Shown in pieces: positions 45,479 through 55,226 of a stretch of DNA of 64,000 nucleotides (its first letter is position 1; each line of letters starts with the position of its first letter). The DNA is taken from positions 1 to 64,000 of the forward strand of contig CAYUQT010000039.1 in NCBI GenBank assembly GCA_964446835.1, in the 5' to 3' direction. Under the pieces are notes generated by a model. It saw only the letters and a program-made list of their open reading frames with translations. It ran no database searches and was not told the origin of the DNA. The position numbers and the translations under genes were made by a program. The stretch is from CAYUQT01 sp964446835 (GTDB taxonomy: Bacteria; Planctomycetota; Phycisphaerae; UBA1845; JAFGLZ01).

Positions 45479-48400
45479 ATGCCCATCCGACAGATCAGAG
45501 CCCTGAGCGCAGGCGACGGGGCGACCGGTGAGTTACAGCGCCCCCGGAGTCGTACCCCCTGCCCTTGGGGTTCTGATCTGTATCTTGTCCCCATCCTGCT
45601 CTTCTATGCCGTCGCTGTCCTCGGTTCCGGTCTCGCAGCGGCCGGTGAAGCAACGTCCCGGCCGTTCTTCGAGTTCCGTGGCTGGGAAACCCAAGTCGAC
45701 GGACTCTGGTGCACAGCTCGCGGCGAAAGTACCGCGTGGTACAAGAACTCCTTCTACCTGAGCTACCTCGACACGGTCCTCCAGGAGGCCCCCCGGTACA
45801 ACGCCAACGCCCTGATCCTCATGGGGCGCGGCGACAATGCCGAGATCCACACCTTCGTCACCTACCGGAAATGGCCGCTCCTGAATGCACTATACGAGAA
45901 CAGACGCCGCGATGACCACCGGCGGCAGACTCGCCAACTCATCGATCTGATCGAGAAGGCAAGCCGCCAGGGCGTCGCGGTCTACCTCTGGGATCACGAG
46001 GTCCACATCCCCTCCGAACTCCCAAAGCTGTACCCGTCGGTGGCCGGCACCGCATCGAACTACTGCCCCTGCTCACCGGACCTGGCACGGTTCATGGCAG
46101 ACAAGTATGAGGAGTTCCTCGATCGCGTCCCGGGGATCGCAGGCGTGTTCCTGGTCCTGTCCGAAACCCAATCCGTGCTCCTCGACGGTTCGCCCTGCAC
46201 GTGCGACGTCTGCCGCCGCTCGAAGCCGGAAGAACTCCTCGAACGAATCATTCGAGCGATCGAGCCGCCCCTCAAGAAACGTCACAAGCGACTCGTCGTG
46301 CGGACCTTCGGCCATTCCATCGATCAGGAGCGGGCGATCATCACTGCGATCAATCGCCTGCCATCCGATCTCGACGTGGCCGTCATGTCCAAGTCGACCT
46401 CGTGCGACTTCTACGGCTTCCGCTATCCCCCTCATCCCGCCATCGGCGGCATCAAGGGCAGAACGCAGTACGTCGAAGAGGCGTTCGGCGAATACCGCGG
46501 CAAGACGCACATCATCAACACACCGGCCGAGTTCTACCATCGCACGATCCGGCTGGCTGCCGACAACGGGCTCAAGGGCGTCGTCGTCCGCCTCGACCAC
46601 AACGGCTTCCCCAAGAGCAACTTCGACACGCCCAACCGGTTCAACATCCACTTCGTCTCGAAGCTCTGGCAAGACCCCAATGCCGACCCGAACGCCATCT
46701 GGTCTGACTGGTTTGGAACTCGCTACGGCGAGGAGGCCGCCCGATGGTTGATCCCGGCCATCAAGGACACCGAGCGGCTTTGGGACGGCTCAACCAATAC
46801 CCTCGGCGTCTACACGGCCTCGGCCCATGGCAACCTCGCCCCGATCTTTCACGGCCCCTACTGCGCCTGGGACAACCTCGACTGTTCCGTGTTTCGCGTC
46901 ACCAGGGGAATCGCCCCATGGGACCATCTCGGAGACCAACTGCTCAGACCCACAGACGACACCCTGGCACGAATCGCTGTCGAGATCGACGAGTGCAACC
47001 GCCTGGCCAATTCCATCCTGGATCGGATTCGCCAGGCGTCCACACACCTCAAACCGAAAGACTCTGACGAGTTGTTGAACTACGGCCGCTCCGCCGCCCG
47101 CTCGGCAGAGATGTTCGGTCATCTCAAGATGCTCTTCTTCCTGGGCCTGCAGGCAGAACAATCGACCGGCCGGCGGCGTTCGGACAAGGTCCGAGATGCC
47201 TTTGAAGAATCCACCCAGGCAATCCGCCTCGCCCGACGAATCGAACAGGAATCCGGCCGCGACGCCTGGCCTCTCGTGCCCGACGACGGCCGGGGTTCCC
47301 CCTTCTACCACATCCTGACAGACTACTGGACGCACTGCATCCCGAGACTGACAGAGAACGCCCCTCTGATCAAAGGCTGGGGGACCCCCTTGTCCTTCAA
47401 GGACAGCCCGGCGGCACGCCTGTATGCAACCTTGCTGGAGGCCGCCCGCCCCGCCCACCCCCCCCCCGGCGAACTCACGTTGGACTGGAACGCCGACAAC
47501 GCCGGCTTTCGTCTGGAACAGGACCGCGTGATCTTCACACATGGCAACCGCGATGCATGGGCCTGTCCGCTGGCCATCCCCACCGAGCTGCTCGCGATAC
47601 CGGCCGGAACCCCCACTCGGCTGAAAGTTCTCACCAGAGGCGACCGCCTCCGTGTCATCCCCGAGCCGCTCTGTGACATCGAGACGTCCATCCTGCAGCG
47701 TCAGAAGCGTGAACTCCAGCAGGATCGGTTGCTCCGCAGCAGCATCCGTGACGCCGCCGGCCTCAACGCGTATAAGAGCCGCGTCCGACAGCGATTTCTG
47801 GAAACGCTCGGCCCTCTGCCGGAACGCACGCCCCTGGAAGCTCGCATCACCGGCACACTCGTCCGTGACGGCTATCGTATCGAGAAGGTCCTCTTCCAGA
47901 GCCGCCCCAACTTCTACGTCACGGTCAACCTGTATATCCCCACAAGCCGGCCCGGTCCCATGCCCGCCATGCTCTGCCCGCTGGGGCACGCCCCCGACGG
48001 AAAGGCCCACAACATCAATGACAGCTATCAGGCCATCTTCATCACGATGGCGCGAAAGGGCTATGTGGTGTGCGCCTACGACCCCCTGGGGCAGGGCGAG
48101 CGAGAGCCCTATGGGGCACCCACCGGCAACCACCACATGATCCAGGGCTTCCAGTGCATGCCCACCGGCAGACATCTGGCCCAGTACTTCATCTGGGACG
48201 GCATACGCTGCATCGATTACCTGGAAACCCGACCCGAAGTCGATGCCCGACGCATCGGCTGCTCAGGCTGCTCCGGCGGAGGTACCCTGACCCACTACAT
48301 CACGGCCCTCGACGATCGCGTGGCCGTGTCCATCCCGGCCTCATGGGTCATCGAAAGCATCCCCCTCACTCGGGACACCGGACTCCACACCGAATCCTGG

Positions 48401-49747
48401 CTCCTGGATGTTTGCGCCCCGCACGGTCCGGGCACGGATCAACTGCTGGCCTGCATCGCCCCGCGCCCCCTGCTGATCCTCGGCAACAGTCAGGACGGTG
48501 AGTTCCCCCCTGCCAGCATGGCCGCCTCCTATCGAGAGGCAAAGAAGCTCTACGACGCCCTTGGCCTGGGGGATCGAGTCGAATACGCCAATGTGCCCAC
48601 GCCTCACGGCTACTGGCCGGAGGCACGTCGTGAACTCTACCGTTTCGCCAATCGCTGGCTTGGCCAGGCTGACCAGACCGCCGACGAACCCCCGTTCACA
48701 CCGGAGCGCAAGGAAGACCTATACGCCGCCCCCGGCGGTCAGGTCCGCAACATCTCCGGCGCCCGCACCGTGTACGACCTCAATCGCGCCTGGATGGCCG
48801 AGCTTCGACAACAGCGAGAGCTGCAACGCAAGACCCTCTCAACGGAGGCCTACCGCTCTTCCATCTGGGAAGGCGTGCGCAGTGTCAGCCACTATCGCCG
48901 CACAACCCCATCCGTCACCGCACAGGCCCTGGCCACACACCCGACCGATGCACCAGGCTCCAAGAGCATGTTGTTCGAATACCAGCCGGGCTTCGCGACA
49001 CAGGCGGACCTCTATGTGCCGGCCCACCCGAAACCCAACGCCCCCACCGTTGTGCTCATTGCCGACGACAACGCCAAGGTCAAAGCGTGGGCCGGACGGC
49101 TTTCAGCAAGCGGGGTGCCGGTGTTCCACCTTCACACGGAGAAGGCGAATCCCCGCCACGAGATCATGGGCGGCTCGCCTCGTTGCGGGCGTTGGGCAGC
49201 CATGGTCCTTCGAGGTGCGTCGTACCTGCTGACCGGCGATAGACCCCGAACATCTTCCGTCGCCCTCATGGGTGTCGGATGGCACGCAGCCCTTTCCGTG
49301 CAGTTCGCGGCAATCCTGGAACCCTCACTCGTCAGCGCGGTGATCTCGGCCGAGGGACTTGGTCGCGTCGAGTCGCTCAGCGAGGACATCACCGAATCCA
49401 ACGAGTATCAGATGGCTCTGCCGGCCGCATTGCGACATTTTGATGAATCCGACCTGGCCGCCGCAGTCGCACCGACCCCGTTGCTCATCATGGCCCTTCA
49501 GGATAAGAAGGGAAACGCCCTGTCCCAGGCCGACGCCGTCGCCCTCAATGCCTGGGCCACCGAGACCTGCAAGGCGTTCGGATCACCATCCGCCCTTCGC
49601 ATCAGCGCGGCCCCCCTGTCGGCCGAATCCGTCGTCCGCTGGCTGACCGCCCAAAGGCCGAAAGAGCCCCCGGTATCGCCGTCCGGGCAATCCTCAATCC
49701 ATGACGTCGACCAAGGAGCATCCCATGCATCAGCAATCGTTCGCTAG
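45479..49747 (+). CDS. Giant GH67/115-like glycosidase fused to two alpha/beta-hydrolase modules
   Basis: This 1422-aa protein starts with an extended leader and hydrophobic segment at about 34-52. Residues about 65-700 resemble alpha-glucuronidase-type barrels (YLWDHEVHIP, SETQS, RTFGHS). A full alpha/beta-hydrolase of acetylxylan-esterase type follows, about 735-1060: nucleophile Ser932 in GCSGCSGG (GxSxG) and His1043 in PTPHGYW. A third module, about 1080-1400, is also hydrolase-like, but the nucleophile elbow is GVGWH at 1265-1269, so Ser is Gly and it is probably non-catalytic. Debranching of acetylated glucuronoxylan is a reasonable guess. The next gene overlaps its end by 23 nt. Confidence 0.75.
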   Translation: MPIRQIRALSAGDGATGELQRPRSRTPCPWGSDLYLVPILLFYAVAVLGSGLAAAGEATSRPFFEFRGWETQVDGLWCTARGESTAWYKNSFYLSYLDTVLQEAPRYNANALILMGRGDNAEIHTFVTYRKWPLLNALYENRRRDDHRRQTRQLIDLIEKASRQGVAVYLWDHEVHIPSELPKLYPSVAGTASNYCPCSPDLARFMADKYEEFLDRVPGIAGVFLVLSETQSVLLDGSPCTCDVCRRSKPEELLERIIRAIEPPLKKRHKRLVVRTFGHSIDQERAIITAINRLPSDLDVAVMSKSTSCDFYGFRYPPHPAIGGIKGRTQYVEEAFGEYRGKTHIINTPAEFYHRTIRLAADNGLKGVVVRLDHNGFPKSNFDTPNRFNIHFVSKLWQDPNADPNAIWSDWFGTRYGEEAARWLIPAIKDTERLWDGSTNTLGVYTASAHGNLAPIFHGPYCAWDNLDCSVFRVTRGIAPWDHLGDQLLRPTDDTLARIAVEIDECNRLANSILDRIRQASTHLKPKDSDELLNYGRSAARSAEMFGHLKMLFFLGLQAEQSTGRRRSDKVRDAFEESTQAIRLARRIEQESGRDAWPLVPDDGRGSPFYHILTDYWTHCIPRLTENAPLIKGWGTPLSFKDSPAARLYATLLEAARPAHPPPGELTLDWNADNAGFRLEQDRVIFTHGNRDAWACPLAIPTELLAIPAGTPTRLKVLTRGDRLRVIPEPLCDIETSILQRQKRELQQDRLLRSSIRDAAGLNAYKSRVRQRFLETLGPLPERTPLEARITGTLVRDGYRIEKVLFQSRPNFYVTVNLYIPTSRPGPMPAMLCPLGHAPDGKAHNINDSYQAIFITMARKGYVVCAYDPLGQGEREPYGAPTGNHHMIQGFQCMPTGRHLAQYFIWDGIRCIDYLETRPEVDARRIGCSGCSGGGTLTHYITALDDRVAVSIPASWVIESIPLTRDTGLHTESWLLDVCAPHGPGTDQLLACIAPRPLLILGNSQDGEFPPASMAASYREAKKLYDALGLGDRVEYANVPTPHGYWPEARRELYRFANRWLGQADQTADEPPFTPERKEDLYAAPGGQVRNISGARTVYDLNRAWMAELRQQRELQRKTLSTEAYRSSIWEGVRSVSHYRRTTPSVTAQALATHPTDAPGSKSMLFEYQPGFATQADLYVPAHPKPNAPTVVLIADDNAKVKAWAGRLSASGVPVFHLHTEKANPRHEIMGGSPRCGRWAAMVLRGASYLLTGDRPRTSSVALMGVGWHAALSVQFAAILEPSLVSAVISAEGLGRVESLSEDITESNEYQMALPAALRHFDESDLAAAVAPTPLLIMALQDKKGNALSQADAVALNAWATETCKAFGSPSALRISAAPLSAESVVRWLTAQRPKEPPVSPSGQSSIHDVDQGASHASAIVR

Positions 49748-52004
49748 CAGCAGTGTCCTGATCATCGCCCTGATCGGCTCAGCACTGATCGTGCATCGTG
49801 CCGCCCCGCTCCACGCCGCCCAGGCCGCACAGAAGGTCATGCCAGGCTCGATAGGCGACTGGACCTTCGAGCTGATCCTCAATGAATCAAAGCTGAGCCT
49901 GAAGCACGCATCTTCCGGCGTCACGATCAGCGGCACGCTGGCCTTCGTAGCCCAATCCGACAAAGGCCCACAGCCCTGGACGATCGCCCCCCCTCGGGAT
50001 TCCGTCTCGACGCGACCTGCCCTGCTCGATGCCGAGGGCAATGTCCAGGGTTATCTGAATGTCACCGGCTCGGGCGACACACTGGCCGTCACGGTCGTCC
50101 ACCGGGCGGCTCAGGCCTATCGAGGCACGCTCGCCTTCCGTGCCGTCGTCGAACTGGGCGATCAGACCTTCGCCTGTCGAACCCGGGCCCCCATCAATGC
50201 TCGTATAGTCCAAATGGCCGCCGGCCCCGCCGACAGCCGCCTCAACGACTCGCTCTTTGATGTTCCTACCGATACGGCCCTTCGCTTCGACGGACGAAGC
50301 GTCTCCGTCGTCACACAGCGATCCGAAGGCCGCACAACAAGACCCCGGTTCGACATTGAACTCACCGCGACGCCCCACGATGCGGCACACAGCGCCCTCG
50401 TCTTCCAGATCGTCCGCCGATACTATCGCGATCGCTACGTGCCCTACTACAAGCCCATCGACAAGAAACGCTGCCCCTCGGCGCCCACCGGCTGGATGTC
50501 ATGGAATGTCTATTTCGATCGCGCCGGGGAGAAGGAGAACCTCGACGAGGCCCGCGTCGGCGCCACACACCTCAAGCCCTTCGGCATGGAGATCTGGTCG
50601 ATCGAGTCGTGGCAGGACAACTCCGATCGCCTGCCGGTGCAGAAGTTCCACAACCTGACCCTCCGCCCCGACCCCCGCAAGTTTCCCAGAGGAATGAAGT
50701 GGCTGGCCGATCAAATCCGCCAGATCGGCTTCCGACCCGGCATCTGGACCGTCCCCTTCGGCACGGGCGACAAGGCCTTCTACGAAGCGCATAAGGACTG
50801 GTTCCTCCATCACCCCGACGGCAGGCCGATGCAGAACTGGAACGGCTACTACGTCGTCGATCCCTCGCAGGAGGCCGTTCGAAAACATATGGAGGACACC
50901 CATCGGATCATGTCGCAAGACTGGGGCTATGAATACTTCAAGATCGACGGCATGTCCGGTCGAAGCCCGGGATACTCCGCCCACTTCTTCGAGCGCCCGG
51001 AAGTCCGGGCGGCCTTCAAGCAACCGTGCGACGACCCCTTCCGTCTCTGCGTCGAAGCCCTGCGCCGCGGCATGGGCCCCGACCGCATCTGGCTGGCCTG
51101 CCAGGGGCATTACACCGGTCCGGAGATCGGACAGGCCGACGCCGGACGACTCGGCGGCGACATCGTCCACGCCAATCAGCCCCCCCATTGGGCCAATTAC
51201 CACCATCAGGCCTCCACCGTGCTCAACCAGCTTTTCGTCCACAACATCGTGTGGTACGGCGACCCGGATACGCTGATGGTCGGAACCTTCGCCCCCACCC
51301 CCCTGGCGCGACTGGCAACCACCGTCGTCGGCCTGCCCGGCCAGATGATGTTCGCCGGCGACAAGCTCGCCGAACTGCCCGCCGACCGAATGCGCCTCTA
51401 TCAGCAGGTGCTGCCCGTGTGCGACACCCGCCCCCTCGACCTCTTCCCGATCTTTGAAATGCTGCCCGTGTGGGACCTGAAGGTCGCCCTGCCCTTCGCC
51501 AGTTGGGACGTGGTCTCTCTGTTCAACTGGACGGAAAAGGACGCACAGGTCGGTGTCCGCTTCGACGAACTCGGCCTGCCTGCGGACCGGGAATACCTCG
51601 TGTACGACTTCTGGAACCAGAGGCTGCTCGGCCGCTTCAAGACCGAGTACGCCTGCACCCTGCCCGGGCATTCCAACGGTTTGCTGGCCGTGCATCCGGC
51701 GCTCGACCGCCCGCAATTCCTCTCATCGGATCGCCACATCACGCAAGGGGCTGTCGACCTGGAAGACCTCCGATGGAATGACGCCGCATGTACGCTCTCC
51801 GGCCGGGTGCGACTCGTCCAGAACCACCCCACGAACCTCGTGTTCTGCGTGCCCAAAACGTTTGAACCGGTCTCAGCGACGTCGCCCAGCCCCGAAACGA
51901 AGCTCCTGACCACCCCCAGGCCTGACGGCACGCTGACGCTGAACATCCAGCGATCGACGTCCGGACCGGCGGAGTGGCAACTGACGTTCAAGCGACGAGG
52001 TTAG
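49725..52004 (+). CDS. Secreted clan-D glycosidase (GH27/GH36 alpha-galactosidase-like)
   Basis: The 759-aa protein has a signal peptide (SSSVLIIALIGSALIV). The catalytic barrel begins with PTGWMSWNVYFD (WNSW-like signature), continues FGMEIWSIESWQ, and has Asp408 in YFKIDGM as likely nucleophile with a candidate acid/base Asp in GQADAGRLGGD. A C-terminal beta domain follows. It probably removes alpha-galactosyl residues, but specificity within the clan is open. I choose the ATG at 49725 since AAGGAG is 6 nt upstream; it overlaps the previous gene by 23 nt, so translation is coupled. Confidence 0.8.
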   Translation: MHQQSFASSSVLIIALIGSALIVHRAAPLHAAQAAQKVMPGSIGDWTFELILNESKLSLKHASSGVTISGTLAFVAQSDKGPQPWTIAPPRDSVSTRPALLDAEGNVQGYLNVTGSGDTLAVTVVHRAAQAYRGTLAFRAVVELGDQTFACRTRAPINARIVQMAAGPADSRLNDSLFDVPTDTALRFDGRSVSVVTQRSEGRTTRPRFDIELTATPHDAAHSALVFQIVRRYYRDRYVPYYKPIDKKRCPSAPTGWMSWNVYFDRAGEKENLDEARVGATHLKPFGMEIWSIESWQDNSDRLPVQKFHNLTLRPDPRKFPRGMKWLADQIRQIGFRPGIWTVPFGTGDKAFYEAHKDWFLHHPDGRPMQNWNGYYVVDPSQEAVRKHMEDTHRIMSQDWGYEYFKIDGMSGRSPGYSAHFFERPEVRAAFKQPCDDPFRLCVEALRRGMGPDRIWLACQGHYTGPEIGQADAGRLGGDIVHANQPPHWANYHHQASTVLNQLFVHNIVWYGDPDTLMVGTFAPTPLARLATTVVGLPGQMMFAGDKLAELPADRMRLYQQVLPVCDTRPLDLFPIFEMLPVWDLKVALPFASWDVVSLFNWTEKDAQVGVRFDELGLPADREYLVYDFWNQRLLGRFKTEYACTLPGHSNGLLAVHPALDRPQFLSSDRHITQGAVDLEDLRWNDAACTLSGRVRLVQNHPTNLVFCVPKTFEPVSATSPSPETKLLTTPRPDGTLTLNIQRSTSGPAEWQLTFKRRG

Positions 52005-52216
52005 CAGCCGTCCGTGGCGTTTGCAGGAGAGGCTGATCGAGCGGCCGCCAGCAGGTCATGCGGTTACCGAGGAGCACTTCGGAGCAAAGACCGATCCGCC
52101 AGGTACCATCAGCCAGTCCATGAGCCGCCCCGCGCCGGGGATTGAAGCCTGAGGCGAGTGCCACCACAATCTCTTCACACAGGTTTGTCGCGAACGTCCC
52201 CGTTCAGGAGAAAGTC

Positions 52217-54397
52217 ATGCTCGTACCCAATCTGATGGTTGGACTCCTATGCTTGGGCGCCCCCCGGCCGGCCGGCCCCGACCTGGGCCCCGCACTCGTC
52301 GAACTCAACAAGATCCCCTTCTTTCACGGTCGAGAGTACTTCGTGCTCCGAAGCGGTCGGGCACAGATGATTCTTCAGGCCGATCGCGTCGACCTCGGCC
52401 CCGCGTTCACCTACCTCCTGTTCGACGCACAAGATGCCCGTCAGAGCGCCCGAAAGGACACTGCCCTGAACTTCGATCCCAATACCGGGTTCGCCTCCAG
52501 TGCATTGTCCGTTGAACTCGGCGGTTATCCCTTCACGGCCCTGGGACACCGAACAACAACCTCCTGGTCCGACCTCAACGGAATTCCCGCCGCCCAGGCG
52601 ACGTGGTGGGCCGGCGGTGTCCGCGTCACCGAACGCATCGCCGCTCTGACGGATGCCGGTGCCTTCCTGCGATCCGTACGCCTGGAAGGCGCCCACCTCG
52701 TCGGCGAGGAACCCGTCACGCTCAGACTCTCACTGCCGCCGGGCCCTTGCCGGCGTGAAGGAGCCGTATTGGTACACCAGGGAAAGGCTGCTCGATTCGC
52801 CCTGACCGTTCCGGGCAACCTGCCGACGCAGGCCGACGAAGCCCAGGGGTGTCTCCGTGTCGGCCCCCTTCCCATACGACCCGGCGCCGCCACCGACATT
52901 GACACGCTCCTGCTGACCCAGATCCCAGGCGGAGACGAAGCGGCACTCGTCGCACAAGCGACGCAGATGAAGGCCTCGTCCGCCGGCGCAGAACTGGCCG
53001 CCACCCGCCGCAAGTGGGAGATGACCTCATCGATCAACACCGGCGACGTTACCGTACAACAGCTCTTCGACAAGGCGCGATGGGGCCTGCCCGGCATGAT
53101 CGCCGACGACGGGACGATGGACGCCGGAATCTTTGAGTATGGTGCGCAGTGGGTCCGCGACACCTCCAACAGCGTCATCGGGGCAATCCACGCAGGGGAA
53201 TTCGAACTGGCCCGCCGAACGCTCGAACGCGTGCTCACCAAGATGATCAGCAAGGAAGGCGTCACCATGATCGCCGGAGCGTTCGATCCGCCCGATCGCG
53301 AACAGTTCGACCAGATGGGCGAACTGTTGCACGTCCTCAAGAGCTACCGCGACTGGACGGGCGACGACTCCTTGATCCGGCAGCATCGCGAACTCCTCCT
53401 GTCCACCATCGAACGCCCCCTCCTACCCCGGTTCCGCGACGACACCGGCATGGTGCACAACCGCCGCGAATTCTGGGAGCGTGTGTTTGAGGATGCCTAC
53501 GAGCTGGCCTATCAGACCCTCGTGGTTCAGGGCCTCCGCGACGCCGCCGACCTGGCCCCCGCCCTGGGTGCCGAAGACCGCGCGGATCGATGGCGGGCCG
53601 AGGCCGACCGTATCCTGAAAGCCACCCTGTCTCATCCCACCCGGGCGCTCGTCCATCAGGGTCGCCTCATCAAGCGCCGAAACGTGACCGGCGAGCCCGC
53701 CGACCTCGATCCCAACTTCCCCGGCTTCTTCCCGGATACGCCGGCCCGAAGCGAGATTCACCGCCGCCTCTTCCCCGACTCCAGCGCGGCCATCACGATC
53801 GCCTTGCATGTTGTCGACCCCGCCTCCGAGCTGGCCCGTAACACCCTGGACGATCTTGAACAGCTCTGGAACACCCGCTGGTCCGACGGCGGCTACGACC
53901 GGTATCACACCAGCTCGCAGCCCGATCAACCCGGCCCCTGGCCGTTTGCCACGTGTTTCATCCTGCGGGCACAACATGACGCTCGGCTGTTCGATCGCAG
54001 CCGCCGATCGCTGGAATGGCTGAACACGGTTCCGGGTGGCCGGGCGGGGGCGTGGTTCGAGGAGATCCCCTCCGTGCGGTCCAATCAGAGGGCTAGCGGA
54101 ATCGTCCCCTGGACATCCTCTGAAATCGCACTGTTCGTGGTCCGTCACTGGCTCGGCCTGTGGTTCGAGTCGGACGCCATCGTCCTGCGCCCGGCCCTGT
54201 TCCCCAACAGCCCCTCGGTCTCGGCCGACCTGCGGTTCAGAACCGCCCGGCTGAAGATCGAGGTCAGCGGAAGCGGACCCATCGAGACGGCCACGGTGAA
54301 TGGTACCGAGATGAAACCCGACGCCGCGGGTGCCCTTCGCCTCCCCCGCGATTTCGCCGGCGGCACTATTGTTGTCCGTACAAAGAAGGCGCCGTAG
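52217..54397 (+). CDS. Secreted six-hairpin glycosidase-like protein
   Basis: The 726-aa protein starts at the ATG at 52217 after AGGAG and has a short signal (MLVPNLMVGLLCLGAPRPAG). The first 290 residues are a beta-sandwich; residues about 300-640 form an (alpha/alpha)6 toroid of the GH15/GH63/GH78/GH94 group. YGAQWVRDTSNSVIGA and FERVFEDAYELAYQ-like helices frame the probable active site, with acidic residues in WVRDT and FEEIPS. A small C-terminal beta-domain closes it. The exact GH family cannot be named from sequence alone. The 212-nt gap upstream suggests its own expression or weak coupling to the galactosidase gene. Confidence 0.75.
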   Translation: MLVPNLMVGLLCLGAPRPAGPDLGPALVELNKIPFFHGREYFVLRSGRAQMILQADRVDLGPAFTYLLFDAQDARQSARKDTALNFDPNTGFASSALSVELGGYPFTALGHRTTTSWSDLNGIPAAQATWWAGGVRVTERIAALTDAGAFLRSVRLEGAHLVGEEPVTLRLSLPPGPCRREGAVLVHQGKAARFALTVPGNLPTQADEAQGCLRVGPLPIRPGAATDIDTLLLTQIPGGDEAALVAQATQMKASSAGAELAATRRKWEMTSSINTGDVTVQQLFDKARWGLPGMIADDGTMDAGIFEYGAQWVRDTSNSVIGAIHAGEFELARRTLERVLTKMISKEGVTMIAGAFDPPDREQFDQMGELLHVLKSYRDWTGDDSLIRQHRELLLSTIERPLLPRFRDDTGMVHNRREFWERVFEDAYELAYQTLVVQGLRDAADLAPALGAEDRADRWRAEADRILKATLSHPTRALVHQGRLIKRRNVTGEPADLDPNFPGFFPDTPARSEIHRRLFPDSSAAITIALHVVDPASELARNTLDDLEQLWNTRWSDGGYDRYHTSSQPDQPGPWPFATCFILRAQHDARLFDRSRRSLEWLNTVPGGRAGAWFEEIPSVRSNQRASGIVPWTSSEIALFVVRHWLGLWFESDAIVLRPALFPNSPSVSADLRFRTARLKIEVSGSGPIETATVNGTEMKPDAAGALRLPRDFAGGTIVVRTKKAP

Positions 54398-54437
54398 GCT
54401 CCGACGGAGGGCCCGCCGGCCTCCCGTCCCATGCGTC

Positions 54438-55223
54438 TCAGTCCAGAAGCCGTTCGGCATTCTCATGAAGGATCTGCCGCTTCTGATGATCCGACAGATC
54501 GGCGCAATCGACGCGCGACCGCTGCATCGGTGCAAAGTACAGAGGCGAGTCCGTCCCGTAGAGGATCCGATGCGCCCCCACCTCACTTACCGCCCATTCG
54601 AGCAGATTGGGGGTAATCGACTTGGCGCTGGACGTATCGGTATAGATGTTGTCGTGCCGGCCGGCCTGAATGGCCCGCACCTGCTGCGTGCAGTCTTCAT
54701 TCCAGCAGAAGCCCAGGTGGCTCAGGATCAGCGCAACTTCCGAAAAGGCATCCGCCAACGGCACGAAGTCCATCGGCATGCAGCGTAGCTGGCCGCTGTG
54801 AGTCTGCACCACGGCACCATGCCTCGCGGCGAATTCGAAGACCTTCCGGCCGTAGTCGGCAATCGCGTATTGGTGTTGCTCCGGATGGATCTTGATCCCC
54901 ATGCATCGCGGATGGGCCAACAGCCGTTTGACCTGATCGAAGCTCTCGGAGCGTCGCGGATCGAGGACGGCCCACAGCCGCAGGCCATCGTTGCCCTCGA
55001 CGGATCTCAAGGCCAGATCATTGCCCGCAATCGCGTCTCCGGCGCCCTCGGGCAGTAAGGCCTCCAGTGAAGAGACGATGGTCCGCTCTGTCCGCGCCAG
55101 CGCCGCCAGACGCAGGACCTGGGCGGCGTCACCGGACATGAACCGCCGCTGCATGTCGTCGCCATGCGCGTACACGCCCAGGTGCGCGTGAACATCGATC
55201 GCCCACACTTCGCCCACGGACAT
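54438..55223 (-). CDS. Amidohydrolase-superfamily protein (Amidohydro_2 type)
   Basis: The 261-aa protein starts with DVHAHLG (HxH metal motif at about 10-14) and has the remaining TIM-barrel ligands in KIHPEQHQY, QTHSGQL, LSHLGF and GTDSPLY. This fits metal-dependent hydrolases or decarboxylases, often acting on sugar acids and lactones. It is cytoplasmic. It starts 3 nt after the sialidase-like gene stop, so the two form an operon on the minus strand. A role in processing the sugars freed by its neighbours is inferred. Length is on the short side for the family. Confidence 0.8.
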   Translation of the reverse strand: MSVGEVWAIDVHAHLGVYAHGDDMQRRFMSGDAAQVLRLAALARTERTIVSSLEALLPEGAGDAIAGNDLALRSVEGNDGLRLWAVLDPRRSESFDQVKRLLAHPRCMGIKIHPEQHQYAIADYGRKVFEFAARHGAVVQTHSGQLRCMPMDFVPLADAFSEVALILSHLGFCWNEDCTQQVRAIQAGRHDNIYTDTSSAKSITPNLLEWAVSEVGAHRILYGTDSPLYFAPMQRSRVDCADLSDHQKRQILHENAERLLD

Positions 55224-55226
55224 CTG

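Noticed and set aside
49725..49747. Frameshift between the esterase fusion and the galactosidase-like gene
   Set aside because: The 23-nt overlap has a proper ribosome-binding site and the second protein has its own signal peptide, so these are two genes.
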